Part shown: positions 27,324 through 38,536 of the stretch, one piece after another
Layout: each line of letters starts with the position of its first letter
How positions within the stretch are numbered: the first letter of the stretch is position 1
Assembly (NCBI GenBank): GCA_020055645.1
Contig: CM034546.1
Location: 5,642,001-5,706,000 of the forward strand
Reading direction: 5' to 3'
Origin: Tomocerus qinae
Lineage: Eukaryota > Arthropoda > Collembola > Entomobryomorpha > Tomoceridae
Length of the DNA stretch: 64,000 nt
Made by a program: the position numbers and the translations under genes
The notes under the pieces: model-generated
What the model was told of the DNA's origin: nothing
The model's input: the letters and a program-made list of their open reading frames with translations, nothing else
Database searches by the model: none

Positions 27324-28762
27324 TTATTTGTATACAGCCGATAGAAGCATTTTATATATTAGCATTTAAAATACTAATATATAAAACATAATTGAAATAA
27401 ATTTGAATGCGTTTGTTTTGCGACGGGAAGAAATAAATTTATCATAACAAGGGTACAACGTACAAGTTTGATAAATACGTTAGCCGACACCTCGATGACA
27501 TATTTATGATGACGTTCAATTTGATATATAAGCATATTTTTTAATTATCTTTAATTTTAAATGAAATTTTTAAGGTAATAAACCTAACTTATCTCAAAAC
27601 CTTGTTAAAAAATTTAAAATTCATTGCGACATATTTTATGTTTTAAATCGGCATGATTTTAATGTGATTTCTCTATAATAATAAAATCAACTTATTTCAA
27701 TATGATGCTTGAAAATAATGCAAAACTTGTGTACATATATTATTGGAGAAAATTGGTTCTGTCCACCATATTTTAGTTACGTATTTGTAGATTGATGTCA
27801 GGAATAAATTTGACCCCATTTCCACCTTTGCATCTACAATGAATTAAGTTTATCCTTAACAACTAAATATGTGATTGCTACACCGCACCTTTATAAACTC
27901 AAATGAATGAACTTATTTGAAACGTGAAAAATCTTTAATTACTTTATTAGTACTTAACCGTTAGTTAATTGTTCATTATTTATACAGGACTGCATGGCAA
28001 TAAATAGATGTAAAAGCATTTATGAAAATATTAATCTAAAAACATCGTATTTACCCAAAAACAAAATAAGGCACTTATATTTATATTAATAGAATCATTT
28101 TCACTGTTGTTGCATAATTTACCATTACATGCGTACGCATTCTATTTTTTGCTGGGATTATCTGACCATAATAACCTCAGCATTCTGACAATGCAATGTC
28201 AGTCAACGATATTTCTTATGCTTTGAGGGTTCTACTATTTTCTACCATTAAATATCAGCATTTAGTTGATAATGTAAAACCACATATAACTATTTTATAT
28301 ATCATAGACCTTTAATTACACTTTTGCACCAATAATTTATTATATTATACATTGGATGCCAAATCCTGTAATATCTACACATTATAATATTAACGTCCAG
28401 GAAGTCAGGCTAATGTTATGTGGAAACAATAAATTTCTAATTATGACTAAAAGTATTAATGATAACATACAATAATAAATAAATTATTATTCCTCCTATT
28501 AAAGAACTACTTTTAATTTTGACCTCCTTCATAGAATTAAGCCCGCAAATAGGCATATATTTGTCAAGCATAGTTTCCCATACTTTCAAAAAATTGCTAA
28601 ACGATTTGGAAGATATCTGTATCAAGCTAGAATTTTAAGGTTTTAAATTAGAGATGCTTGTTGATTTGTTGCGTGATGAGATTGAGAGGATGTGAACGAG
28701 ATCAATGAAACAGGTGAAAAGCTTTTGTTGTGCTCGGTTGTCAAAATGAAGAAGTTCGTGCT
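27324..28762. other. Intergenic, no gene recognised
   Basis: Very AT-rich. A 62-codon minus-strand frame at 28437-28625 ends in one hydrophobic segment (LIGGIIIYLLLYVII) but nothing supports it as a gene. Confidence 0.35.
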
Positions 28763-29140
28763 GATCTGACAGTCAAAATGTAGAAGTAGAAGAAGCAGGA
28801 TCAGTCCAATATTCTTGTGCTATATCTCACCACCGTAAAGTAGGGAACTGGGTTCCGACTTTCAATTCGGAGATTATCTCGGAACTCGGTCGGTAGGTTA
28901 TCGACCGCGTTATCCTTGGCAATGAAATCCTGACCCTGCGAAGAGGAGCAGTATAGCCGAGTAAAGTAACAAAGCGGGTGACCTGAATATATACCTGCAG
29001 AACGGAAGTAGAATCGACACAAGTGGAAAGTGCGTGGTAGCTTCATTCTGTATATACACATTATGTGTATAGAAGAGTCTGTCGAAGGTTTTCCCAACGC
29101 ATGGTCTTGAACAAATTCAGATCCACATTTTCCTGATGAG
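28763..29140 (+). repeat. Duplicated block X, copy 1
   Basis: Diverged direct copy of 37097-37500 (shared pieces include ctttcaattcgg, tctcggaactcgg and ttatccttggcaatgaaat). It lies 1.5 kb upstream of gene A as copy 2 lies 1.0 kb upstream of gene C, suggesting it travelled with the gene during duplication. Confidence 0.65.
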
Positions 29141-30641
29141 AACTGCAGACAATTTTGGCTTACATCTTTTAAGTCCGAAATTCAACTGAATAAGTTCAAC
29201 TAACTATCTGTAGCAATAGACAAGAAAATAAGTTAGCTATTTTAATCGCTGGAATATAAATTCGTCATTCCAAGATAATTTCCAGATTCATATTATTCGG
29301 TATTCAACAAAACTTTATACCCTTTTTGCATGCAAATTAAAATTTTTTAAACCACATTATAACACTTAGCTACCAAATAATAATTTCGAAAATACTAATA
29401 ATCTTTTATTTCTTCTATCACTTATAGAATAGAACATCTATAGTTGTAGCTTACATTTACGTAAGCATTGTACATATTATGTGCATTACAGTAAAGTTGG
29501 TATACTAGTTAAAGTAAAAAACTAAAGTTAGTTGGGTCAATGATAATTTGGTGTGTTGTAAAAAACAGCTTCAAGATATTGATTGAGCGGATCCAGAAAC
29601 GCACTGCACTACTGAGAGGAAATGGGTTAGGACTTGGGACCCATATGGATTGGGACGTTTGGGATTATCAATTTCTTTATGGAATCTGTTTCGATTTGTA
29701 CTTCATGCCTTTACCAAATATGTTATTCGAAATGGAATGTTCAGACCGTGAATAACGGAGATATCTGAATGATTTACACCACCACCCTTACATATAGTTC
29801 AGTATCAATTTATACCCGGATCAGTATAATTTCTGCACTTAACGATCTCGACGAAACTCAGACAAGATATGTTTTTAATCAATCTTTTAGTACATCAAAT
29901 AATATTGTTTAAGGTGTCTAAGACGACAATGCAACAATAGTCAAGGGCGGGCTATATGCAAATTTGTTATCTCACTTGTTAGTATGTTAGTAACGTGTTT
30001 AAATATATTTATGCGCACTGTATATACCAAGTTGAAATTTGAAGATGTCCATCCAACTGTAAAATGTCTCATTTTTATTAGATATGTGGTCATTGTCATT
30101 CATGGATGTCAATTATGATATATATTTGTAATTGTAGATTTTCAAAAGAAAATTAAAGTTAGTCCATCAAGCGGAAATTTTTAATCTCATTCCATTTGGT
30201 AGTTATTGTAACCATACACATGAGGTATAAAAGTACACGATAATTACTAAATGGTAATAGATAAAAAGAGGATACTAGCACCATCGATTAAAATTAGTCT
30301 AATTAGTCTAGCTTGGAAATATTATTAAGATCGGACATCATTACAAAAGATATTGCAATAAAGCGAAACTTGTGGATGTGGATTTATGTAGTATCTTTTT
30401 TGAATGGAAACTCCTATCTTAAAATTTCAATCTAGGCTAATTAGACTACTTTTAATCGATGGTACTGATATCATCTCTCTAGCTACTACAATTAGGACCA
30501 CAGATGGGAATAAAGGTAAAAGTCATACAAACACGAATGAACAAATACAAATATATATCTCATTAAATAAAACTAATTATAAAACATTTTTACAGTTTCA
30601 CGTTGATCTAAACTCATTCATCCCGTTACACAAAGGAAAAT
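29141..30641. other. Intergenic, upstream of gene A
   Basis: No supported exon. A 71-codon plus-strand frame at 29540-29755 has no family resemblance. The last 60 bp before gene A resemble the sequence just before gene C (both contain attcatccc). Confidence 0.35.
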
Positions 30642-31504
30642 ATGGAAACATGTTGTTGTGGCATCAAATTGAAAAATGGAGGTTTAATCATCGGCTGCAT
30701 CCAACTGGTAATCAAGGATTAATATTTCCATAGCATTTTTACTTTAAACTTATCCTGAAAGACTGTTTAATTAATAATCAGTCTGTTGTTTACCCCTGCC
30801 GTCCGTTTTCAATGGAGACGTAGCTAAGAAGCCTTTTTTGCATAAGTTTTTCAGGTTCTTGGTTTTGATATCGTAATTAAGGTTAACAATTCCATTCACT
30901 AAATTACAACTTAAATATTTTGTGCATTTAATATTAATATTTGGCAGATTGGATCAATATATGGGGTCTATAGGAACTTGGAAGAAATTGGTATAATTTC
31001 TGCCAAGATAGAATTTATTAACATTTATAGTGGGGACAACCAAGAAGGTATAAAGATAATTGCTAATTAATCCAATAAATATTGAAAATAAATTTTATTT
31101 GAGAACTTCTATGATTTCATCCGATTTTACAATAAATATACTTCACAGAAATTGCAATGCTCAAGAAACTGTCGGTGGTAATGTACACCGCAACATGTCT
31201 TTGTACCATACAAATTATGGTCGCGCTCATTTTGTTAACAGCAATTACGACGGTAAACTATCCAAATATTTACAAATATTTCGTATCATGTATTTGTTTT
31301 AAATTAATACCAAGTTATTTTCCATTGTAGCGAAATACGTCCTTGATGACAGGTTGGATTGTTTTTCAATGTCTGCTAATCATTTCTGCTATTATAATGA
31401 CTTTTATTTACTCCAAATATCTGGATCAAACATCCTCCGTTGTAGGCACTTTTTTGGGCATACCTATAGAATTGTATTTTATTTACGTGATCGTGCAACT
31501 TTGA
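30642..31504 (+). CDS. CCCC-motif small membrane protein, gene A (possibly still functional)
   Basis: Four exons matched to two paralogues: 30642-30707, 30948-31047, 31149-31252, 31331-31504, total 147 residues with every junction in phase. Exon 1 encodes METCCCGIKLKNGG then IIG, the start of the first membrane span; exons 3 and 4 encode further spans (IMVALILLTAIT, WIVFQCLLIISAIIM, ELYFIYVIVQL). Four spans and a Cys-rich cytosolic start resemble small arthropod tetraspan proteins of the LAPTM4-like kind; a named family is not claimed. The exon-3 acceptor used by the paralogues is changed from AG to AA (31156-31157), but a cryptic cttcacag 9 bp upstream keeps phase. The stop TGA replaces the CGA Arg codon of the paralogues, trimming the C-terminal tail. 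Confidence 0.6.
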
Positions 31505-31955
31505 AGGAAAATAAATGAAGAGGTTGGTCTAGAAAATGGAAATGATCAAGTTCAAGCTACATCTTATGTTTAAGACTCGAAACTGATGTTAAGACTTCAA
31601 CATATAACTTTTTTATTCAAATTAGAAATAAAATTTTCTTCATTTCACCGTAGAGTATTGCAATCATTTCGTAACAATTGAGAATTATTCAGAAAATCAA
31701 GTCCCATATTTTTTGCCGTGGTAAAACAATTCATTGGCATTTATTTTGTAATGCAACATTTCTTTGATATTTTTAGCGCACGGCGTATTCTTGAAAACTG
31801 TCTAAAAATTTAGGACAGTTTAAAATAGAAGTAATCTTTAGGGCATATATCTGTTAATTTTGACTAAAATGTATTTCTCGGAAGCTATTTCGGTTGCAAA
31901 GCTGTCTGAAACCATTCAGTAATTAAATAATGCATTAATTTACCTTTGCATTGCA

Positions 31956-34292
31956 TTACGGAACATTATTTTTGACAAAACAATTCTTAAAGGACAAAGT
32001 ACTATATTTAAGGTATATTAATAGTATTTTTCTGCACTCAAATATGAGAGCCGAAAGAAAAACGGCCACCAAAGTGAGACACAAATAAAATATGGTGGCT
32101 ATTTTGGAATTGGTAAAAGTCGGCGGACGAGGCGTTTGTTTTTTGAAACAATGTTTGCAATTTTTAAAAGTATTGATATTATATTCTAACCACTTATGAT
32201 ATATGCCTGAATGGTCCAAGCACAGCAAAGCCTTCCTCAAATGACTAGAAAATTGTTGACTCCCACCGGCAAACAATTCTAAGACGATTCAATATGACAA
32301 GGGACTGAATATATTTTCTTTGGATCCTTGATAAATCGTTCGTCTTGGGATTATATTCTTCCAGTGAGAGGCATTTAAGAAATTGTGTATATTTTCCTCT
32401 TCGTCTATGTGAACAGAATCCTTGCATTGTGAAATCCACTTCTGAGGAAATTTAAATGGAAATCCAGGATAAAAATTGTGACTGTCAATTATGGCTTTAT
32501 AAATAGGATCTTTAAGAAACGGAATTTTCTTCAAATAGAGGAACGATGTAAATCTGAAATCAAAGTAGAGACAATCTGATGTTTTTTTGCACTTTTGGAA
32601 AGCGTTTTGAATCATTTGTTTGGATTTATTATTAATTGTATAAGAATCTGGGGCAAACGTCTCACAAGGCTCATTTCTCTGTTCAATTTCTGTACTATTT
32701 TTGTCGTAATAACTAATATACTTAATATAACATTCGTATCTGTACACAATAGTATTTACATTGTCTGCAGGTAGCCCAAAAAGTTTTTCTGAGTTTCACT
32801 CAGATTTTGGAAAACTGTATGAAATAATGTTACTGTAGTTTGCCAATTCTTCTATTGACTCCAATCTTTTGACAGGGCGTGGTTCGGTCAAATCTGAAGT
32901 AATTATTCCCTTGTAACAATTCGTTAGTACGATAAACATTAATAGTAGGGGGCCTAGTGTCAATTTTAACCAAAGCTGTTTCTGTGGTGCTTTTGGAATT
33001 GAGTAACTAATTTCCAAAAAGTAAGCGTAACATATCAACAGAAAAGGAAATGTGTCGATACCTTTTATTAAACTGATGACGTGGACGTGGACAAATAAAA
33101 TGACCAAATAAAAAGTACCTATAATTGCAATCCACGCATAAATTTTATAAGGTCTTATGTATCCATAAAATGACAATTTTTCGTCCTCTAAGACGACACA
33201 AGAAATAAAATCATAACCTTTAAAAGTTGTTGGAATGTAAATGTCAAATAATTTTTGCCTCCATGTGGGGAAAGTGATTTCAAAGTCAACGTACAAGCTT
33301 CTTATGCTTCTTCTGCAATAGAAAATTCCATTTTCAATTGTAAAATTGGGGAAATTATGAAGTATGAGTTGAGTGACAGCGACCTAGAATCCTAAATTCT
33401 TTCTCCTGAAGTAACTACCAAAAAATTTCTCTCCATCAGGCAGTTTTCCACAATGATATTGCGGATATTTCTTGTAGTAGTATTTAACCTCCATTTGATT
33501 TTTCACTGCCCTGTCAGATAATGTTTCCCAAGTTTTGATAATCAGTTCCCTTTGGTCAATATATTGATTATTGGTAAACTGCAATGGAATCAGATCGTAT
33601 GTTAGTTTTTCATTTTTTGTTCCCCCATGTTTTAATAGACAGCGGCAACAAACAAAATAAATGGATTTATTAGTAGCATCTTCTGAATGGAAATATGTAT
33701 GTTTTTTTAACATATTTTGTCGAAACTTGGAATTTCGAAATTGGTCAAAATATTTTCCTAGATTTTCTTTGTTAGAAAAGATTGATTTCTTCAATAACAC
33801 GTGATTTCTAGTAAATTCAATAAGCTCTGGTTTTGCTCCTTGGGGAAAGTTATACATGTAATTTTCAAATTTCACGTCGAAATTTCGGTTGGGGTCGTAG
33901 TCCAATGTAAAATATGCCAAGCAGTTGTATCTAGCCACATTACTAAGGACAGGAAGTTTCAAATTTTTCATATTTTTCTTTCGGAAACATTTGTACCTTT
34001 TGTTATCATAATAACGCCATGGATTCTCGTTTTCCATTTTTTCCTCTGTGCAGTTTGGTATATTTTTAAAATATTGTGTCACTTTTGACAACATTGTTAT
34101 CACGAATGGAATAATAACTTTATTTAAATCTTGAAATAACTCATCTTGAATCGTTTCGCCTCTTGGTTCATGAAATATATAGTTTATGTAGCACTCGCTT
34201 TCCATTTCTGATAGTTCAATTAATTTCCCACTCTGGCTCAATCTTGCAGCTAATGTTATAGCCAAACAAATTTGCAATATGTAATGTTTCAT
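31956..34292 (-). pseudogene. Divergent ionotropic receptor, copy 2, three in-frame stops
   Basis: Paralogue of the receptor at 24970. One reading frame runs the full 2.34 kb with no indel, interrupted by TAG at 33384-33386, TGA at 32796-32798 and TGA at 32289-32291; homology to copy 1 continues directly across each stop. Start MKHYILQICLAITLAA is a signal peptide; later segments are FISCVVLEDEKLSFYGYIRP (S1), a first TM around WIAIIGTFYLVILF, GPLLLMFIVLTNCYKG with TSDLTEPRP, PQKWISQC (S2), and a last TM around IFYLCLTLVAVFLSALIF. Tail-to-tail with copy 1, 4.6 kb apart. Most simply a recent pseudogene; stop readthrough, as known for one Drosophila sechellia IR, is the alternative. Confidence 0.8.
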
Positions 34293-35858
34293 ATTTTCTT
34301 ATTTCTTAATTGAACTTAAAAATTATATTATTAAATTCGTCACGCCTAAGATTTTATAAAACTATTGTTGACTAAACTACAATTGTAATAGTTAGGTATT
34401 AGGTATACCTTATACAGTAACAAATTAAGGTTAAAACGAACTTGTACCACTATTAGCTTCGAAAAATAAAGTTTAGCCGTAAAATTTTACGGACATTGAA
34501 CTAAAAATGTGAAAAAATTCAGGCTTGATTCAGCAGCGCAGAATTAGATTAATAATCTAATAGGATTATAATAAGGAGAGTTATTATCATGTTAGTAATT
34601 AGTTGAACAACAACAACGAGTCACATAAAATATTCACTTGGATACTTGCTACGTATAAGTTATATTTACGTACTTAAAGTAGTTGACTGCATTTAAATCC
34701 AACATGTTGTGCTTCACGCAAAGCTAATCGAAAATAGAACAATAAATGTGTAAACAAAGCGCGATCTTTAATTATGTATCAGTAGGTGGATATGGTCGTG
34801 CCATTCAATCCTTATAGCTGAACATTAAGTATCATTAATTACTTAGGATATGAAGTTTGACACGATAAGCTGTATGGACTTCTGATCGAGCAATAATATT
34901 ATTAAGCTAAACGTTATAAATAGCTGTTTATCGCTTCACCAAAAATTATTTTATTCAGTTAGTCCACAATTTTAGATAGGCCAACAACGTTGTTTCATCA
35001 TATGCGATTATATGGAACATAATATTATATGGGATATAAACCAAATCAGACTTATTTATTATGGCGTATGACCTTAATTGGCTCCTGGAGGTCAAATGAT
35101 AGATTATTTTTACCCTGAGTTTTACCAGTATTAATATAGTAATAATCCTACCTTATATCAACTTTTTATGTGTACTGTTGTTTATTGTTTTAAAGTTCAT
35201 CCACAGAATTTGTATATATTGCTAAACTCATGATGCGTAGTGAATTTGTATTCATAATGTGTATATAAAATTTAGAACTAATTTTTAGCTTATTTTGCAC
35301 TTTTTAAACAGATTTAAGATAACAAACCTGCCGAACCAGAAACTCACCGCACACCGCACTAGTTGCACTATACTGAGAAATTCACCTGTAAATTCTTGGC
35401 AGTTAAAACATAACTTGAGGGAGATCAAGTGGTCCACGGAGTTTTGTAATATTCGCCAGTGTTAGGTATTCATGAATCGATAGAAAGTTTACAATTACAC
35501 AGATATGCCTAGCGTCTACTGTTTGCGCCTAGTGGATATAGTACCTATATATACATAGTCATACTAGTCAATGATACTTATATGAAGAAAATGAATCTCT
35601 GAAGAAAATTAACAATGAACAAGATCGACAGAGTTCTCTCCTTCACGGAGTCTGTGTATATATGCCCTAATGTGTGCAAACTGTTTCGACAAATAAATAT
35701 TCATAAATTATATTTATGAATCAAATTATATATCCATTGACGAATATCACATTGACGACCTTGTTTCAAAAATGTCAAATAAATTCAAACTCGGAGGTTA
35801 ACTACTAAAATTTTTAGGCCTAACTTAGTCTAACAATCTTTGGAGGGAAACTTTAAAA
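34293..35858. other. Intergenic, no gene recognised
   Basis: Lies between the divergently pointing IR copy 2 and CCCC-motif gene B, so it should hold both promoters. No clear motif beyond AT-rich sequence. Confidence 0.35.
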
Positions 35859-36691
35859 ATGCAAACCTGTTGCTGTTGCATCAAATTAAAATAATGGAGG
35901 AATTATTACCGTCTTACCTGGATTCAGTTTTTTAATAACGGCATTGGAACATTTTTCTTTTGCGAAATGTATTTATGGCGTTGGTTTTGTTAATATCGTA
36001 ACACAGATTGCAAAAGCGGACTATATAGTTATTTTTCTAACTTGGAATTTAAACATTTACGAAGTTTAACATTAATATACAACAAATTGTAGCAATGTCT
36101 GGACTCTTGAACGGCTTAGAATCATTTCATTTTACTTCTTATAATATTGCTCACAGTCCCCAGATAAACGGCCAAAACGGTAATTATATACATAATATAA
36201 TTACTAATTAATTCGAGTGTTGTATATAAGCTTTTGATGAAAATTTTAATTATTTGTTCCGGCTTCATATTCATAGTATATATTTATTTAACAAAAAATT
36301 ATAGTGCTTAAGATATTATCGTTGATGATAATGGACCCTCCAATATGCGTTTCTACCATGCACATTTTCTTTGCGTCCTTTTTGTTAATAGGAATTAACA
36401 AGGTAAGTTATGTTTTTGTTTCAATACAAAACATGTATTCGTTTTAAATTAATACTACCAAGTCATTTTACATTGTAGTGAAAGACCTCCTTGATCACCT
36501 GTTGGATTGTCTTTCAATTTCTGTTCATCATTGTTGTTATTGCTATTAAAACGGTTTGGATTTTCGTCACACATCTGGGTGAAAGATCCCATGGCAATGA
36601 CGTAGGAGTTTTCTTGTATGTAGCTATAAAATTTTATTTTATTTACATGATCGTGCAACTTCGAAAGGAAATAAATGAAGGAAGAGGTTAG
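35859..36691 (+). pseudogene. CCCC-motif small membrane protein, gene B, broken
   Basis: Paralogue of genes A and C. Exon 1 from 35859 (MQTCCCCIKLK) is frameshifted by one extra base and meets TAA. Exon 2 candidate follows tgtag at about 36092. Exon 3 is 36305-36402 and exon 4 begins at 36479; their boundaries match the paralogues, but the first codon of exon 4 is TGA where both others have CGA. After it, the frame stays open through WIVFQFLFIIVVIAI and a C-terminal FYFIYMIVQLRKEINEGRG to TAG at 36689-36691. Two independent lesions make it a pseudogene unless alternative splicing avoids them. Confidence 0.7.
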
Positions 36692-37096
36692 TCTAGACAG
36701 TGACCAATCTCCATTTACGATGATATCAGATGGCTAAGTCTAATTACTAATGTTACACTTCAATTTCAAAACATCACTTTTGCATTCAAATAGGAAATAT
36801 ACTTTATTTCATTTCATTGACAGTATTAAGCTATTATATCTTCATAATTCAGATTTATTTAGAAAATCAAATCAATATTTATCAGCCCTGCTAAAAATTC
36901 GATTTGAATTAATTTGTATGGTACATATTAATTTTGAGGGGCATTTTCAGTGAAATTTTTAGGTAATACCAAACGATACCTTCATTTGCCAAATATATGT
37001 GGTACTTTATTGGTTAGAAGTGAAGAGAATGAGAACTATGAAAAAGAGATGAGAAGATTTTGATGGCCGGTGGGCTATTACTCTGTTAAGTTCGCC
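36692..37096. other. Intergenic, 3' flank of gene B
   Basis: Resembles the 3' flank of gene A in parts (ttttgcattcaaata near 36770 and tttttattcaaatta near 31610), consistent with duplication of whole gene units. No exon. Confidence 0.4.
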
Positions 37097-37500
37097 CAGA
37101 TCTGTCAGTCAAGTAGCAGTGGAAGAAAGATGAGTTCAATATTATTGTTTCGTATCTCAACAGCTGTAAAGTAGAAGACTAGATTCCTACTTTCAATTCG
37201 GTGACTCCGTCTCGGAACTCGGAAAATTCCTCGGCAACTTATCGATTGCATTATCCTTGGCAATGAAATATTTAAGCTGAAGAGGAGGCTATGTAGTTGT
37301 ATATAACCGAGGACCATTTATGCTTTGGATTATATTATGAGAAGTGGAGCTGCCTGATGCAGACAGTCAGAGGGTATATGTACCCAAAGTAAACGTAAGT
37401 AGAATCGATACATCGAAGTGTGTTAGTCTCGTTCTGTACACATAATATTGTGATATCCAGCAGGTAAGAGTTCGAGCAAACTCAGATCTACTTTTCCTAT
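37097..37500 (+). repeat. Duplicated block X, copy 2
   Basis: Direct copy of 28763-29140, upstream of gene C. The minus-strand open frame inside it (37105-37317) has a counterpart in copy 1 but the two proteins do not stay aligned, so it is not coding. Confidence 0.65.
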
Positions 37501-37696
37501 TCCCTTTTTTGAGATACAGCAATGCAGTGTAATATTTGCATCCTTATCCTTTAAATCCAGATTGGTTTAATAACCAAACTGCATAGAGAATAAAAAAAAT
37601 TATAATCGTTCGAGTAAAAATTTGTCACTTCAAGACAAACTTCCAAGAAGATCCCTATTGGTTGGTAGGTGTTCAGCATAAAATTATCTTGTATTT

Positions 37697-37990
37697 AAAA
37701 ATAGGAAGGTAAATAGGTACTTAAAAATAGGAAGGTAAATAGGTACTTAAAAATAGGTAGATAAATAGGTACTTAAAAATAGGTGGATAAATAGGTACTT
37801 AAAAATAGTTAGATAAATAGGTACTTAAAAATTGGTGGATAAATAGGTACTTAAAAATAGGTAGATAAATAGGTACTTAAAAATAGGTTGACAAATGGGT
37901 ACTTAAAAATAGGTAAACAAATAGGTGGTTAAAATAGGTGGACAAATTATGTTCTTAAAAATATATAGACAAATAGGTGATGAAGAATAG
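37697..37990. repeat. 26-bp tandem array (aggtacttaaaaataggt type)
   Basis: About ten units of a 26-bp word built from aaataggtacttaaaaatag and a variable gtNgat piece, degenerating toward 37990. Same unit length as the array at 18.5 kb but unrelated in sequence. Confidence 0.85.
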
Positions 37991-38536
37991 GTGGAAATAG
38001 GTTAAATAACCAATGTATTAAACATAGTAAAAGCAGATGGTCATAATTCGTTTTACGATATCACAAATCGACTACAAAGTCTTAGATTGTTCAGAAAATA
38101 TGTTTTTTATGTAATTATGTGTACCCTGGTCACAAAGTATATGTGATACCGAAATGTATTTCTGAATATTATGATGCTGATACAAATAAACTTTGCTTCC
38201 AAAACCGATTCAAAAACAAACGGTAACGAAGATTATTTACTCCGAGATCAGAAATTAGACTCACTGCATGTTTTCCAAAATAAAATCCACCATTGGTTTA
38301 TGAAAATACCCAAGCTAAACATTTCATTGCATGATCTCTATCCATTCGTAATTTCAACAATACCCACATACAATCACTCAAGCACAAACAACCACGACTA
38401 CTAAAGGGACAAAACCATAAAGCTATCGGTGACAAACTCTATTTAAAGAGGCTTATGGTAAATGATAATGTTGTTAAACTTATTTTGCAGTTTCTTGTTG
38501 TAAATTCATTCATCCCACCTGTAAACAAAGGGAAAA
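37991..38536. other. Intergenic, upstream of gene C
   Basis: A 77-codon plus-strand frame at 38171-38404 shows no recognisable domain. The sequence just before gene C resembles that before gene A. Confidence 0.35.

Noticed and set aside
28801-29097. 98-codon minus-strand frame, with a partial counterpart at 37105-37317
   Set aside because: Falls in a duplicated non-coding block; the two translations do not stay aligned.
33297-33390. An intron removing the TAG in IR copy 2
   Set aside because: A possible acceptor (attgcag) exists, but the only nearby GT donor lies after the TAG, and homology to the paralogue continues through the supposed intron.
31956-34292. Selenocysteine at the two TGA codons of IR copy 2
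   Set aside because: A TAG also interrupts the gene, the paralogue has ordinary residues there, and no insertion element is evident downstream.
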